This document shows positions 25,249 through 33,859 of a DNA stretch of 64,000 nt, piece after piece. Under the pieces are notes generated by a model. The model had not been told where the DNA came from and searched no databases. It saw only the letters and a list, made by a program, of their open reading frames with translations. How positions within the stretch are numbered: position 1 is the first letter of the stretch; each line of letters opens with the position of its first letter. Source of the stretch: Thermalbibacter longus (GTDB lineage: Bacteria; Chloroflexota; Chloroflexia; Thermomicrobiales; Thermomicrobiaceae); NCBI RefSeq assembly GCF_023806485.1, contig NZ_JAMSLR010000005.1:157976-221975 (forward strand). The letters run 5' to 3'. The position numbers and the translations under genes are program-made.

Positions 25249-27042
25249 GTGGACTACCAGGCCGCTCTAGCGGCTTACGTCGGAGCCTTCGTCGACGAGC
25301 TGGCGCGCGCTGGGGTGCGCCACGCCTGCTTCGCTCCCGGCTCGCGCTCGACGCCGCTCGTTCTGGCGCTGGCTCGCGAGCCGCGCATCCGCCTCTGGGA
25401 TCACCTCGACGAGCGCTCGACAGCCTTCTTTGCGCTGGGCCTGGCGAAGGCGCTGCGTGAGCCGGTGGCCGTTGTCTGCACCTCGGGGACGGCGGCGGCC
25501 AACTTCCTGCCGGCCGTGGTCGAGGCGCACTATAGCCGCGTACCGCTGCTCGTGCTGACCGCCGACCGCCCGCCAGAGCTGCGCGACATGGGCGCGCCCC
25601 AGGCGATCGATCAGCTCCGGCTGTACGGCTCGTATGCCAAGTGGTTCGTGGAGGTCGCTCTGCCGGAGGGAACGCCGCTCCTCCTGCGCTACGCCCGCGC
25701 GCTGGCGGCCCGCGCCGCGGCGACGGCGCGCGAGGAGCCGGCTGGGCCGGTTCATCTCAACTTCCCGTTCCGGGAGCCCTTGATCCCGCTGGCAGCCGAG
25801 CCGCCGGACGTCTCCGGGCCGGAAGCGCTGGCCTGGCTCGGCCGGCCGGACGGGGAGCCGTTCGCGCGCGTCCTGGCCGGGCCGAGGCAGCCGAGCGCGG
25901 CTCTGGTGCGCGACCTAGCCGAACTGCTCGCTGGGCTGCCCCGCGGGGTGATCGTCGCCGGGCCGCAGCCCGACGAGGCGCTGGCCCCAGCGCTGGCCCG
26001 GCTGGCGGCGACGCTCGGCTATCCCATCCTCGCCGATCCGCTCTCGCAGGTTCGCTGCGGGCCGCACGACCGCGACCTCGTCGTCGATGCCTACGACGCC
26101 TTCCTGCGCGACCCGGAGATCGCCGGCGCGCTCTCGCCGCAGGCCGTGCTGCGCTTCGGCGCGATCCCGACCTCGAAGCCGCTCCTGCTCTACCTGGAGC
26201 GGCACGCCGGAGCTCAGCAGATCGTCGTCGATCCGGCCGGCTGGCCCGATCCGTTGCATCTGGCAAGCCACGTCGTGCACGCCGACCCGGCGGCGCTGGC
26301 CGAGGCGCTGGCGACCCAGCTCGCCGGTATCGACTGCCGACCCGATCCGGGGTGGAGCGAGCTGTGGCGATCAATCGACATGCGGGCGCGGGCAACGATC
26401 CGCGAGGAGGTGGAGCGGATCCAGGAGCCGTTCGAGGGCCGAGTCTTCGCCGAGCTGGCCGCGCTGCTTCCCGACGGCGCGACGCTCTTCGCCGGGAACA
26501 GCATGCCGGTGCGCGACCTCGACACGTTCTTTCCCGGCAGCGGGCATCGCCTCCGCTTCCTGGCCAACCGGGGCGCGAACGGGATCGACGGTGTCGTCTC
26601 GACAGCCCTCGGCGCGGCAGCGGCGCTCCCGGCCCCGCTGATTCTGGTGATCGGTGACCTCTCGTTCTACCACGACATGAACGGGTTACTGGCCGCTCGC
26701 CGGCACGGACTGCGCGCGACGATCGTGCTGCTGAACAACGACGGCGGTGGGATCTTCTCGTTCCTGCCCCAGGCCGAGCACGGCGAGCAGTTCGAGCGGC
26801 TGTTCGGCACGCCGCACGGGCTCGACTTCCGCCACGCGGCGGCGCTCTACGGCCTCGCGTTCACTCGCGTCGAGAGCTGGCCGGCCTTCCGCGAGGCCGT
26901 GCGGGCGAGCCTCGCGGGCGACAGCGTCTCGGTGATCGAGGTGCCGACCGAGCGGGCGCGCAACGTGGAGCTACACCGTCGCATCTGGCCTGCCGTGGCG
27001 CAGGCGGTACGCGGCGCCGTTCTGCCGGCGATGCGCCGTTGA
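25249..27042 (+). CDS. menD: SEPHCHC synthase MenD
   Basis: Thiamine-diphosphate enzyme that joins isochorismate and 2-oxoglutarate to give 2-succinyl-5-enolpyruvyl-6-hydroxy-3-cyclohexene-1-carboxylate. Length 597. N-terminal domain has FAPGSRSTPL and DERSTAFFALGLAKA (with the cofactor-activating Glu), then TSGTAAANFLPAVVEAHYSR in parts and TADRPPELRDMGAPQAIDQ. The C-terminal cofactor-binding part has NSMPVRDLDTFF, NRGANGIDGVVSTALG and GDLSFYHDMNGLL, the last with the metal-binding GD motif. GTG start two bases after menF. The SEPHCHC lyase menH lies 560 bases downstream. Confidence 0.97.
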   Translation: MDYQAALAAYVGAFVDELARAGVRHACFAPGSRSTPLVLALAREPRIRLWDHLDERSTAFFALGLAKALREPVAVVCTSGTAAANFLPAVVEAHYSRVPLLVLTADRPPELRDMGAPQAIDQLRLYGSYAKWFVEVALPEGTPLLLRYARALAARAAATAREEPAGPVHLNFPFREPLIPLAAEPPDVSGPEALAWLGRPDGEPFARVLAGPRQPSAALVRDLAELLAGLPRGVIVAGPQPDEALAPALARLAATLGYPILADPLSQVRCGPHDRDLVVDAYDAFLRDPEIAGALSPQAVLRFGAIPTSKPLLLYLERHAGAQQIVVDPAGWPDPLHLASHVVHADPAALAEALATQLAGIDCRPDPGWSELWRSIDMRARATIREEVERIQEPFEGRVFAELAALLPDGATLFAGNSMPVRDLDTFFPGSGHRLRFLANRGANGIDGVVSTALGAAAALPAPLILVIGDLSFYHDMNGLLAARRHGLRATIVLLNNDGGGIFSFLPQAEHGEQFERLFGTPHGLDFRHAAALYGLAFTRVESWPAFREAVRASLAGDSVSVIEVPTERARNVELHRRIWPAVAQAVRGAVLPAMRR

Positions 27043-27150
27043 GTGCCGGAGCGGTGCCGTGCCTCCTCCCGTGACGCCTGGCCGGCTGGCGAGGTGGGGC
27101 TTGGAGGCTTCGAGCCACGCACGTCGTGCCCTCGGAATTACGAAGCGGGT

Positions 27151-27390
27151 TCAGCCCGCAGGGGTCGATGAATCATGCGCATCGATCGCCGGCAGCGGGA
27201 GCTGTTGTGCGAGACGAAGCATGACCCAGTCCTCCAGCACCTCGCGGAGGCGCTGCAGGCAGGCTTCCTCGGAGAGGCCATCGGCCCAGACGCCGGGAAG
27301 CTCGGGGATCTCGGCGTACCAGATCCCGTCACCGGGGAGGAATTCGCTCCGGGCACGATTGATCGCCGTGTCGATATCTGCTGTGAGCAT
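27151..27390 (-). CDS. Solitary HicB-like antitoxin-type protein
   Basis: A 79-residue protein with the HicB N-terminal fold (partially degraded RNase-H-like): GIWYAEIPELPGVWADGLSEEA followed by an amphipathic helix LQRLREVLEDWVMLRLA. No DNA-binding domain and no HicA partner are found on either side; the gene lies antisense between menD and menH. Stand-alone HicB-like proteins are common in Chloroflexota. It could be the survivor of a toxin-antitoxin pair or could serve another role. Insertion here splits the menF-menD and menH genes. Confidence 0.7.
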   Translation of the reverse strand: MLTADIDTAINRARSEFLPGDGIWYAEIPELPGVWADGLSEEACLQRLREVLEDWVMLRLAQQLPLPAIDAHDSSTPAG

Positions 27391-27600
27391 AATGCCCCCG
27401 CGATCTCGCTCGGAACCGGCCTAGCCGATTCCAGGTGCCGAAGTGCCGTACTCATGCTACCCACTCAGGTGCCGGCTCGTCATCTCCAGATTGCGGGCCT
27501 CGGTGGGGAGTGGAGCTGCTATGGGGCCTCGGATGCCGGAGCGCGCTCCCGTGGGGACACCTATGATCAAGGGTAGTGCGGCGTACGAGAGGAGCGGATA

Positions 27601-28422
27601 ATGATCGTCTCCGTGCGCGGGATCGAGATGCACGCGCTGGTGGCCGGCGCTGGGCCGGCACTGCTGCTCCTGCACGGCTTCACCGGGAGCGCCGAGACCT
27701 GGCGGCCGTTCTTTCCGGAACTCGCCGCGGGCTGGCGAGTCGTCGCCCCCGACCTCATCGGCCACGGGCGCACCGCCGCGCCGGACGACGCCGCGCGCTA
27801 CCGGATGGACGAGTGCGTGGCCGACCTGCTGGCGCTGCTCGACCTACTCGGGGTGGAGGAGTTCGCCGTTCTCGGCTACTCGATGGGCGGGCGAGTGGCG
27901 CTGCACTTGGCCCTGGCGGTACCGGAGCGCGTGCGGGCGCTGGTCCTCGAGAGCGCCTCGCCCGGTATCACCGACCCGGCAGAGCGAGCAGAGCGCGCCC
28001 GCAGCGATGAGGCGCTAGCAGAGCTCATCGAGCGCGAGGGGATCGCCGCGTTCGTGGAGCGCTGGGAGGGCCAGTCGCTCTTCGCCAGCCAGCGGTCGCT
28101 GCCGGCCGAGGTGCGGGAGCGACTACGGGCCGAGCGGCTGGGACAGCGTCCGCGTGGACTGGCCAACAGCCTGCGGGGCATGGGCGCCGGGGCGATGGAG
28201 CCGGTCTGGGAGCGGCTTGGCGAGCTGCGCCTGCCGGCGCTGGTGCTGGCCGGCGAGCTGGACGCGAAGTACGTGGCCATCGCCCGCGCGATGGGGGAGC
28301 GCTTGCCCCAGGCGCGAGTGGCCATCGTGCCCGGAGCGGGCCACGCCGTGCACCTGGAGCGGCCGGCGCAGTTCCTCGAGCTCGTGACTGCCTTTCTGGC
28401 CTCCGACTGTGGACGAGGGTGA
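27601..28422 (+). CDS. menH: 2-succinyl-6-hydroxy-2,4-cyclohexadiene-1-carboxylate synthase (MenH)
   Basis: Alpha/beta hydrolase of 273 residues that eliminates pyruvate from the MenD product. Motifs: LLHGFTGSAETWRPF (oxyanion region), DLIGHGRT, nucleophile elbow LGYSMGGRVALHLA, acid in AGELDAKY, and catalytic His in PGAGHAVHLERP. Arg-rich lid segments between residues 120 and 190 (QRSLPAEVRERLRAERLGQRPRG in parts) match MenH. Start ATG follows GAGAGGAGCGGATA. The position downstream of menD supports menH over a generic hydrolase, though unrelated genes intervene. Confidence 0.87.
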   Translation: MIVSVRGIEMHALVAGAGPALLLLHGFTGSAETWRPFFPELAAGWRVVAPDLIGHGRTAAPDDAARYRMDECVADLLALLDLLGVEEFAVLGYSMGGRVALHLALAVPERVRALVLESASPGITDPAERAERARSDEALAELIEREGIAAFVERWEGQSLFASQRSLPAEVRERLRAERLGQRPRGLANSLRGMGAGAMEPVWERLGELRLPALVLAGELDAKYVAIARAMGERLPQARVAIVPGAGHAVHLERPAQFLELVTAFLASDCGRG

Positions 28423-28436
28423 ATGCGGATTCTTGA

Positions 28437-28748
28437 TCATAGCGCGCGAGCCTCTATGGGAATGCGCCGGCGCAGGAGCCAGTACAGGTCGCTCTCCGTG
28501 ACGACGTCCACCTTACATCCGAGGAGCTCCTCGAGGTCGGCGACCAGCGCCGCGTGATCGAGCAGCGTTCGTCCCGGCTCGAACTCGACCAGAAGATCGA
28601 TGTCGCTCCCTTCCCCTGCATCCCTGCGTGCCGCGGCCCCGAACACGCGAACGTTGTGCGCACCGTGTTCAGCGGCGATGTGCAGGATTCCCGAAAAAGC
28701 CGCCGGAGTCGCGCGGGTATGGTCCCCGAGCTGCAGGCCGCGAGTCAT
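28437..28748 (-). CDS. MNT-type minimal nucleotidyltransferase, without HEPN partner
   Basis: About 103 residues of the MNT fold (antitoxin half of MNT/HEPN systems). The active-site motif is VFGAAARRDAGEGSDIDLLV: Gly-Ser is changed to Gly-Ala, while the SDIDL metal-binding Asp pair is intact. The C-terminus reads [20 protein letters not shown]. No HEPN gene is adjacent. The sequence is strikingly like the second MNT protein at 48536-48826 (shared [28 protein letters not shown]). The start could be 28748 or 28796; the former begins MTRGLQLGDHTR. It is convergent with menH. Confidence 0.7.
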   Translation of the reverse strand: MTRGLQLGDHTRATPAAFSGILHIAAEHGAHNVRVFGAAARRDAGEGSDIDLLVEFEPGRTLLDHAALVADLEELLGCKVDVVTESDLYWLLRRRIPIEARAL

Positions 28749-28891
28749 CACCGTTGCCTGGCCATGCCCGCAGGGCTGGGTGCCCGGGAGACACATCGTT
28801 TGGTACGCTGGGGCAACGACGCGGGGTTGCCGCGCCTCGGGCCGCGCTGTAGCGGTAGGGCGAGACCCGGACGGGGGAGAGGAGAAGCGAC

Positions 28892-29341
28892 GTGGGCGTA
28901 CGCGAGGCAGTCGTTCCGTTCGAGGTGCTCTGGGGCGACGCCGATCCCTCAGGACTGATCTACTATCCCAGCGTCTTCCGCTACGTGGCGCAGGCGGAGT
29001 CAGCGCTCTACCGCCAGATCGGCTATACCGTCCGCGCTATGATCGCCGAGGGCTTCGCGAATCCTCGCGCCCACGTCGAGGCCGACTTCCGGAAACCGCT
29101 CTGGGTGCACGATACAGGCACCTGCCGGGTCTGGGTCGGTCGGGTCGGGAACTCATCGGTGCGCCTGGACTTCGCATTGACGAAGGACGGCGACGACGAG
29201 CCGGCGGTGACCGGTCACCTGGTCATGGTCTTCGTCGATCCCGAGGCGATGCGCCCGATCCCGGTGCCGGAGGTGCTCCGGCGAGCCTTCGGGGCCGATG
29301 AGGAGAAAGGAGACGATCGATCTCCGCTGGCGTCGTCTTGA
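28892..29341 (+). CDS. Hotdog-fold (4HBT) acyl-CoA thioesterase, possible DHNA-CoA thioesterase
   Basis: Thioesterase of 149 residues. The family signature is FEVLWGDADPSGLIYYPSVF, with the catalytic Asp in the GDADPSG turn, followed by the long helix FRYVAQAESALYRQIG. The position after menH and before acyl-CoA carboxylase genes allows two readings: hydrolysis of 1,4-dihydroxy-2-naphthoyl-CoA in menaquinone synthesis, which is otherwise missing from the two men clusters here, or hydrolysis of another acyl-CoA. Sequence alone does not decide. GTG start at 28892 after GGGGGAGAGGAG. Confidence 0.8.
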   Translation: MGVREAVVPFEVLWGDADPSGLIYYPSVFRYVAQAESALYRQIGYTVRAMIAEGFANPRAHVEADFRKPLWVHDTGTCRVWVGRVGNSSVRLDFALTKDGDDEPAVTGHLVMVFVDPEAMRPIPVPEVLRRAFGADEEKGDDRSPLASS

Positions 29342-29416
29342 CATAGCGTGCCTCGCCGGGCTACCACAAGCGCGGTCGTGACAGTTGACTCCTATTAGGG
29401 AGGAACGGCGGGCGCT

Positions 29417-29644
29417 ATGGAGATCACCTCCAGCATGAGCGGGATCGTGGCGCGCGTTCTGGTGGAGCCGGGAACGCCAGTGCAGGCGGGTGACACCGTC
29501 GTCGTCCTCGAGTCGATGAAGATGGAGATCGCCGTCGTCGCCGAGCAGGGGGGCGTTGTCAAAGAGATCCGCGTCCGCGAGGGCGACTTCGTCGAGGAGG
29601 GCGCGCCGCTCGTAGTGCTGGATGCCCACCGCGCGGAGTCCTAG
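29417..29644 (+). CDS. Stand-alone biotin carboxyl carrier protein
   Basis: A 75-residue biotin/lipoyl-attachment domain and nothing else. The biotinylation motif is ESMKMEI near residues 34-40, with Lys as acceptor, flanked by the two symmetric half-barrel strands (GIVARVLVEPGTPVQAGD and GVVKEIRVREGDFVEEG). Most bacterial AccB proteins have an extra N-terminal region of about 80 residues that is absent here, so this resembles the free carriers of acyl-CoA carboxylases in Chloroflexota, Actinomycetota and archaea. It precedes the biotin carboxylase by nine bases. Partner carboxyltransferase is probably at 37855-39387. Confidence 0.92.
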   Translation: MEITSSMSGIVARVLVEPGTPVQAGDTVVVLESMKMEIAVVAEQGGVVKEIRVREGDFVEEGAPLVVLDAHRAES

Positions 29645-29653
29645 GGCGGGGTC

Positions 29654-30997
29654 ATGCCGTACTTTCGCAAGGTGCTCATCGCGAACCGGGGCGAGATCGC
29701 GCGGCGGGTGATCCGGACCTGCCGGCGGCTGGGCATCCGTACCGTTGCCGTCTACTCCGAGGCCGACCGCGCGCTGCCCTTCGCGCGCGAGGCCGACGAG
29801 GCCGTCCTGATCGGTCCGCCGCCGGCCGCGCAGAGCTACATGGCCATCGAGAAGATCCTCGACGCTGCCGAGGAGACCGGGGCCGAGGCGGTTCACCCCG
29901 GCTACGGCTTCCTGGCCGAAAACCCGCTCTTCGCCCGGCGCTGTGCCGAGCGCGGGCTGGTCTTCATCGGCCCGCGGCCCGAGGTGATCGAGGCGATGGG
30001 CAGCAAGCTCGCGTCGCGGCAGCTCATGCGGCGGGCGGGGGTGCCGGTGATCCCTGGGTGGGACGAGCCGCTCCCCACGCTAGCTGAGGCGCAGCGAGTG
30101 GCGGGCGCGCTCGGATTCCCGCTCCTGCTCAAGGCCAGCGCCGGGGGCGGTGGCATCGGAATGCACCTCGTGAGCTCGCCGGATGAGCTCGAGCGCGCCT
30201 TCGATTCGGCCCGAGAGCGTGCCCAGCGGTACTTCGGGGACGGCACGCTCTACTTCGAGCGGCTGGTGCCCGGGGCGCGACATATCGAGGTGCAGGTCGC
30301 GCGCGATAGCCACGGTGCGGGCGTCCACCTCTTCGAGCGCGAGTGCTCGATCCAGCGGCGCCACCAGAAGGTGATCGAGGAGACGCCCTCGCCCTTCCTC
30401 GACGCGGAGCGGCGCGCGGCTCTCTGCGAGGCCGCCCTGCGGGGCGCGGAGGCGATCGACTACACCAATGTCGGCACCATCGAGTTCGTCTTCGATCAGG
30501 CGGGCCAGTTCTACTTCCTCGAGATGAACACGCGCTTGCAGGTGGAGCACCCGATCACCGAGGAGACCACCGGGGTCGATCTGGTTGAGCTCCAGCTCCG
30601 CATCGCGGCCGGCCAGCCGCTCGGCCTGGCGCAGGAGGGGATCCGCCAGGAGGGCCACGCGATCGAGTGCCGCGTCTACGCCGAAGACCCGCAGACCTTC
30701 CTGCCCTCGCCGGGGACGATCACGCGGATGGAGCTGCCGGAGGGCGCGCGCTACGAGTTCGGGTACGAGGAGGGGAACGCGGTTACACCGTACTACGACC
30801 CGTTGATCGGCAAGGTGATCACTCGCGGCGCGACCCGCTCCGAGGCGATCGAGCGGATGATCGAGGCGCTGCGGGGGATGCGCATCGAGGGGATCAAGAC
30901 CAACCTGCCGCTCCTGCTCGCGGTCTGCCAGGACGCGAGCTTCCAGTCCGGCCGGTACGACACCTCGTTCCTCTCGCGCCCACGCTCCGGGCAGTGA
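29654..30997 (+). CDS. accC: Biotin carboxylase (acyl-CoA carboxylase subunit, AccC-type)
   Basis: ATP-grasp enzyme that carboxylates the biotin of the carrier just upstream with bicarbonate and ATP. Length 447, normal for AccC. Motifs: KVLIANRGEIARRVIRTCRR, EAVHPGYGFLAEN, the Gly-rich ATP loop KASAGGGGIGMHLV, ECSIQRRHQKVIEETPSP, and EMNTRLQVEHPITEETTGVD with the catalytic Glu and Arg. The C-terminal domain ends with INTNLP-like GIKTNLPLLLAV. It may serve acetyl-, propionyl- or methylcrotonyl-CoA carboxylation, depending on the carboxyltransferase it pairs with. Confidence 0.95.
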   Translation: MPYFRKVLIANRGEIARRVIRTCRRLGIRTVAVYSEADRALPFAREADEAVLIGPPPAAQSYMAIEKILDAAEETGAEAVHPGYGFLAENPLFARRCAERGLVFIGPRPEVIEAMGSKLASRQLMRRAGVPVIPGWDEPLPTLAEAQRVAGALGFPLLLKASAGGGGIGMHLVSSPDELERAFDSARERAQRYFGDGTLYFERLVPGARHIEVQVARDSHGAGVHLFERECSIQRRHQKVIEETPSPFLDAERRAALCEAALRGAEAIDYTNVGTIEFVFDQAGQFYFLEMNTRLQVEHPITEETTGVDLVELQLRIAAGQPLGLAQEGIRQEGHAIECRVYAEDPQTFLPSPGTITRMELPEGARYEFGYEEGNAVTPYYDPLIGKVITRGATRSEAIERMIEALRGMRIEGIKTNLPLLLAVCQDASFQSGRYDTSFLSRPRSGQ

Positions 30998-31069
30998 GCC
31001 GCTGCGGTACGCCCTCCCTCATACTCGCCATCTGCATACCGGCTGCCTGGTGAAGCCACGCCCGTGCGG

Positions 31070-31900
31070 TCATGAGGACAGGTCCAGCCCACTTGGCGGC
31101 GTCGCCTCGATCGGGAGGATGCGCAGCCCCGCCGGTTTCGGCCCGATGTGGGCACAGATCGTGAAGGCGGTCTGCCAGGACGGGTCGATCGCGACCGGGA
31201 TCGGCTGAGTGTCGCCGGGCGGGACGATCGCGATGGCGGCCGGGTTAACCCCATCCCCGCAGATATTGGTCCAGATGACCCGGACGAAGGCGTGGCCGGC
31301 CGTGGCGGCCGAGCGCGGGGGCGTGAGAGGCGGGGTGCCGGGCGGCAGCACCACCGGGCTGGGCGGGGGCACCGTCTGGCCGAAGAGGGCCTGGGTGGTC
31401 TGCTGGGCAGGCATCTGGATCGGCTGGCCCTGGGCGTTGAGCAGGATGAGCTGGACGTAGCCCTGGAGCGTACACGGCTGGTCACCGGTGTTGCGCAGGG
31501 CAAAGACGCCGAGGGCGTTACCCGTGGCAGCAGTCACGCCGATGAAGGCGGCCTCGAGCTGCTGGGCGGTGCAGGGTGGGGGGAGAGTGGCAGCAGCCGG
31601 GGAGGGGGTGGGCGGCATGATCGCAGGGATGGGACTCGTCGGCGCTGCGACCGTGGCGGTCGGGGTGGGAAGCGCGATCCCGGGCATGGGCGTGGCGGCT
31701 GAGGTCGGGAGCGGGATGACTGCGGTGGGCGATGGTGGCGGCGAGGGGCTGGTGGGCGGCGCCGTGCGACAGGCGAGGGCGAGCAGGGCAGCGAGCGTCA
31801 ACGTGGCCCATGTGGCATACCCGCGTCGCCGCCACCGTCGGCGGCTGGCTGACCCTGCTGGAAGCGATCGTGCCGCGAGTGTCAGCAGACGTATCGACAT
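31070..31900 (-). CDS. DUF4232 lipoprotein
   Basis: Exported protein of 276 residues. The N-terminus has a hydrophobic signal (YATWATLTLAALLALAC) ending in a lipobox ALAC, then about 80 residues of Pro/Thr/Ser-rich linker, then a DUF4232 beta-sandwich (CTAQQLEAAFIGVTAATGN, FALRNTGDQPCTLQGY, IWTNICG). DUF4232 occurs in secreted proteins of Actinomycetota and Chloroflexota with no established function. The ATG at 31900 has GAAGGAGGGC just before it. It is downstream of the ECF sigma/anti-sigma pair, 34 bases after the latter, and may belong to their transcript. Confidence 0.8.
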   Translation of the reverse strand: MSIRLLTLAARSLPAGSASRRRWRRRGYATWATLTLAALLALACRTAPPTSPSPPPSPTAVIPLPTSAATPMPGIALPTPTATVAAPTSPIPAIMPPTPSPAAATLPPPCTAQQLEAAFIGVTAATGNALGVFALRNTGDQPCTLQGYVQLILLNAQGQPIQMPAQQTTQALFGQTVPPPSPVVLPPGTPPLTPPRSAATAGHAFVRVIWTNICGDGVNPAAIAIVPPGDTQPIPVAIDPSWQTAFTICAHIGPKPAGLRILPIEATPPSGLDLSS

Positions 31901-31933
31901 GCCCTCCTTCCTCAGGCTATCACTATGCGGTTC

Positions 31934-33232
31934 CTACTGCCCGATGGCCCCGCTCCAAGCAGCGAGCGCTTCCGCGATGGTTGATAGATCCGCGAGTGTC
32001 CACCCATTGGGTGGCGCGGTGAGGACGCTGAGGTCGTAGCGATAGCGCCCATCGTCCCACAGAGCCAGGCGTGGCCAGCTTTCCGCAGTGTCGCCACTGC
32101 TCCACTGTACATCGCCAGCGGTGGTTCTCAGCACCTGGACATCTGGCCCGGGTAAGTCGAGCGGCTGATTCGAGGAAGGCAACACGGTGATCTGCACGAC
32201 GCGCGTTCCAGGGCCGACATAGATGGCTCGGACTGCTCCGTTCTCTTGATGCTGACTGCTTCGGGTGAACGTCCCGCTCGGCAACGAGAGCACGGGAGGG
32301 AGATCGAGCGTGGGCGACGGCGTCGCGGGCGCAAGGGTGAAGGAGGCATCGGGCACGGCGTCGGCGGCCATGACGTCCCAAACGACAAAGCGATATGCAA
32401 ACAGGGGGTGTTGATTCTGATGGACGTCCAGCGCCGCTGCTTCCCAGCTTACGAGGCGCTGTTCCGATGGGACGAAGCGCACGGTCAGGATGAGCGCCTT
32501 CACTGCTTCTGCCTCGAGCTCGAGCTCTCGAGCCAGTGTTGCTCGATCCGTGGCAGAGGGAGATATCGTAATGGTGAGGATGTGCTGGTTACCGCTCTGG
32601 CGGATTTGGACGTTGTCCGGATCGCTGGCCAGCAGCACCTCTCGCAGCGAACCAGGTGTCGCCAGCGCTGTCGCAAGAGTTGGTGGCAGCCCAAGGGGTG
32701 TGCCACGCCCGTGGTCTACCTCCAACCCATCGTGAAGTGTCCAGGCGTCTCCTGACTGTACGTACTGCGCCAGCGACCGGCCGGACGAATCGGTTGCCGA
32801 GGCGGCGAGTTGGTGGAGACCATCCGCGAGCGTGCGTTCCCAAATCTCGACCGTCCAGCGTCGTGTCTGGCCGACGACCGGCTGCGTACTCTCTCCGGTA
32901 ATCAAAAGATGACGCCCGGACCCAGGCGCGGGCGGGGCGAGGATATCAGCAGCCGCCTCAACCTCTGGATGTGTTGGGGAAGCAAGAAGCCACCAGAGCG
33001 AGAGCGCAACCGCAGCCGTCAGCACCAGCAGGGCGCCAGCGACAAGGCGCTGCCTTTCTCCAACGTTCTGGTAGCTCGCCTCTTGCTGCTCTAACCGCTC
33101 GATATGCTGCGCGAGCAGAGCCAAGTGGCGTCGGCGCTGAGATGGAGTCAGATCGCCGGTTCCCAGTGCGCGATCGAGCAGGCTCGTGAGCGTAGCATCG
33201 TCAATCGGTGAGGGGGAAGGGCGGAATGACAT
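31934..33232 (-). CDS. Single-pass membrane protein, probable partner (anti-sigma type) of the adjacent ECF factor
   Basis: Protein of 432 residues with a cytoplasmic N-terminus of about 62 residues, one membrane helix (LVAGALLVLTAAVALSLWWLL) and a large outer domain. The C-terminal hundred residues look like a DUF4367/RseB-related domain (VQITVLPSS, VQWSSGDTAESWPRLALWDD, GRYRYDLSV, LADLSTIAEALAAW). The Zn-type anti-sigma motif HxxxCxxC is absent from the N-terminus, so the anti-sigma role rests on topology and on the position: its ATG overlaps the sigma stop codon by one base (TAATG), with AGGAGGTG as ribosome binding site inside the sigma gene. Confidence 0.65.
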   Translation of the reverse strand: MSFRPSPSPIDDATLTSLLDRALGTGDLTPSQRRRHLALLAQHIERLEQQEASYQNVGERQRLVAGALLVLTAAVALSLWWLLASPTHPEVEAAADILAPPAPGSGRHLLITGESTQPVVGQTRRWTVEIWERTLADGLHQLAASATDSSGRSLAQYVQSGDAWTLHDGLEVDHGRGTPLGLPPTLATALATPGSLREVLLASDPDNVQIRQSGNQHILTITISPSATDRATLARELELEAEAVKALILTVRFVPSEQRLVSWEAAALDVHQNQHPLFAYRFVVWDVMAADAVPDASFTLAPATPSPTLDLPPVLSLPSGTFTRSSQHQENGAVRAIYVGPGTRVVQITVLPSSNQPLDLPGPDVQVLRTTAGDVQWSSGDTAESWPRLALWDDGRYRYDLSVLTAPPNGWTLADLSTIAEALAAWSGAIGQ

Positions 33233-33801
33233 TACTCACCTCCTAGCTCTCGCTTCAGTCGATGCCGTGCTCGCGTCAACCGTACCCGGACAGCGGCTTC
33301 CGAGATTGCCAGGGCATCGGCGATTTCGCGCGTCGACAGCCCCGCGCCGTAGCGCAGGACAATCACTTCCTGGTCGTTGGGGGCAAGGTGGTGAAGGGCT
33401 TCCCGCAAGGCGAGAATATCCTCGGTCTCGGGGCCAGGGTTATCCACCGAAGCTTGCCCACTAACCCGGACGACGTGTCGAAGGAGCCGTTCGAGACGGC
33501 GCCTGAGTCGCCGGTGTTGCGCGAGCTTATGCCGGGCAATGCCGAAGAGCCAGCCCGCGAGACTACCGCGGCTGGGGTCAAACCGGTTCCACGCCTCCAA
33601 GGCCGCAAGCATTGTGCTGCTGACAAGATCCTCGGCTTCCTGAGGCGATCCGGTCTGGTGCAGCGCGTATCGATAGAGCGATGTCGCATAGCGCTCGTAC
33701 AGGGCGCCGAAATTCCGGCGATCGAGATTAATCGCTCGAACCAGGGCCGCCTCTTCCTCCGTCGTCGCAATCTCCCCACATGCCGGAGCATCATGATCCA
33801 C
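33232..33801 (-). CDS. ECF-type RNA polymerase sigma factor
   Basis: Sigma-70 family group 4 factor of about 189 residues. Region 2 is FGALYERYATSLYRYALHQTGSPQEAEDLVSSTM, quoted here as LYERYATSLYRYA and EAEDLVSSTMLAALEAW; region 4 is LAPNDQEVIVLRYGAGLSTR and IADALAISEAAVRVRLTRAR. The GTG at 33801 is placed eight bases after GGAGG; a GTG nine bases upstream is also possible. Genes before it on the strand are the MauE-like cluster, genes after it are its probable membrane partner and a lipoprotein, so it most likely controls an envelope or redox response. Confidence 0.93.
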   Translation of the reverse strand: MDHDAPACGEIATTEEEAALVRAINLDRRNFGALYERYATSLYRYALHQTGSPQEAEDLVSSTMLAALEAWNRFDPSRGSLAGWLFGIARHKLAQHRRLRRRLERLLRHVVRVSGQASVDNPGPETEDILALREALHHLAPNDQEVIVLRYGAGLSTREIADALAISEAAVRVRLTRARHRLKRELGGE

Positions 33802-33859
33802 AGAGTGCACCTCCGGTATGGATCTTCCTTTTCTCTCTTCGCTTGCCAGGAGAAAGACG

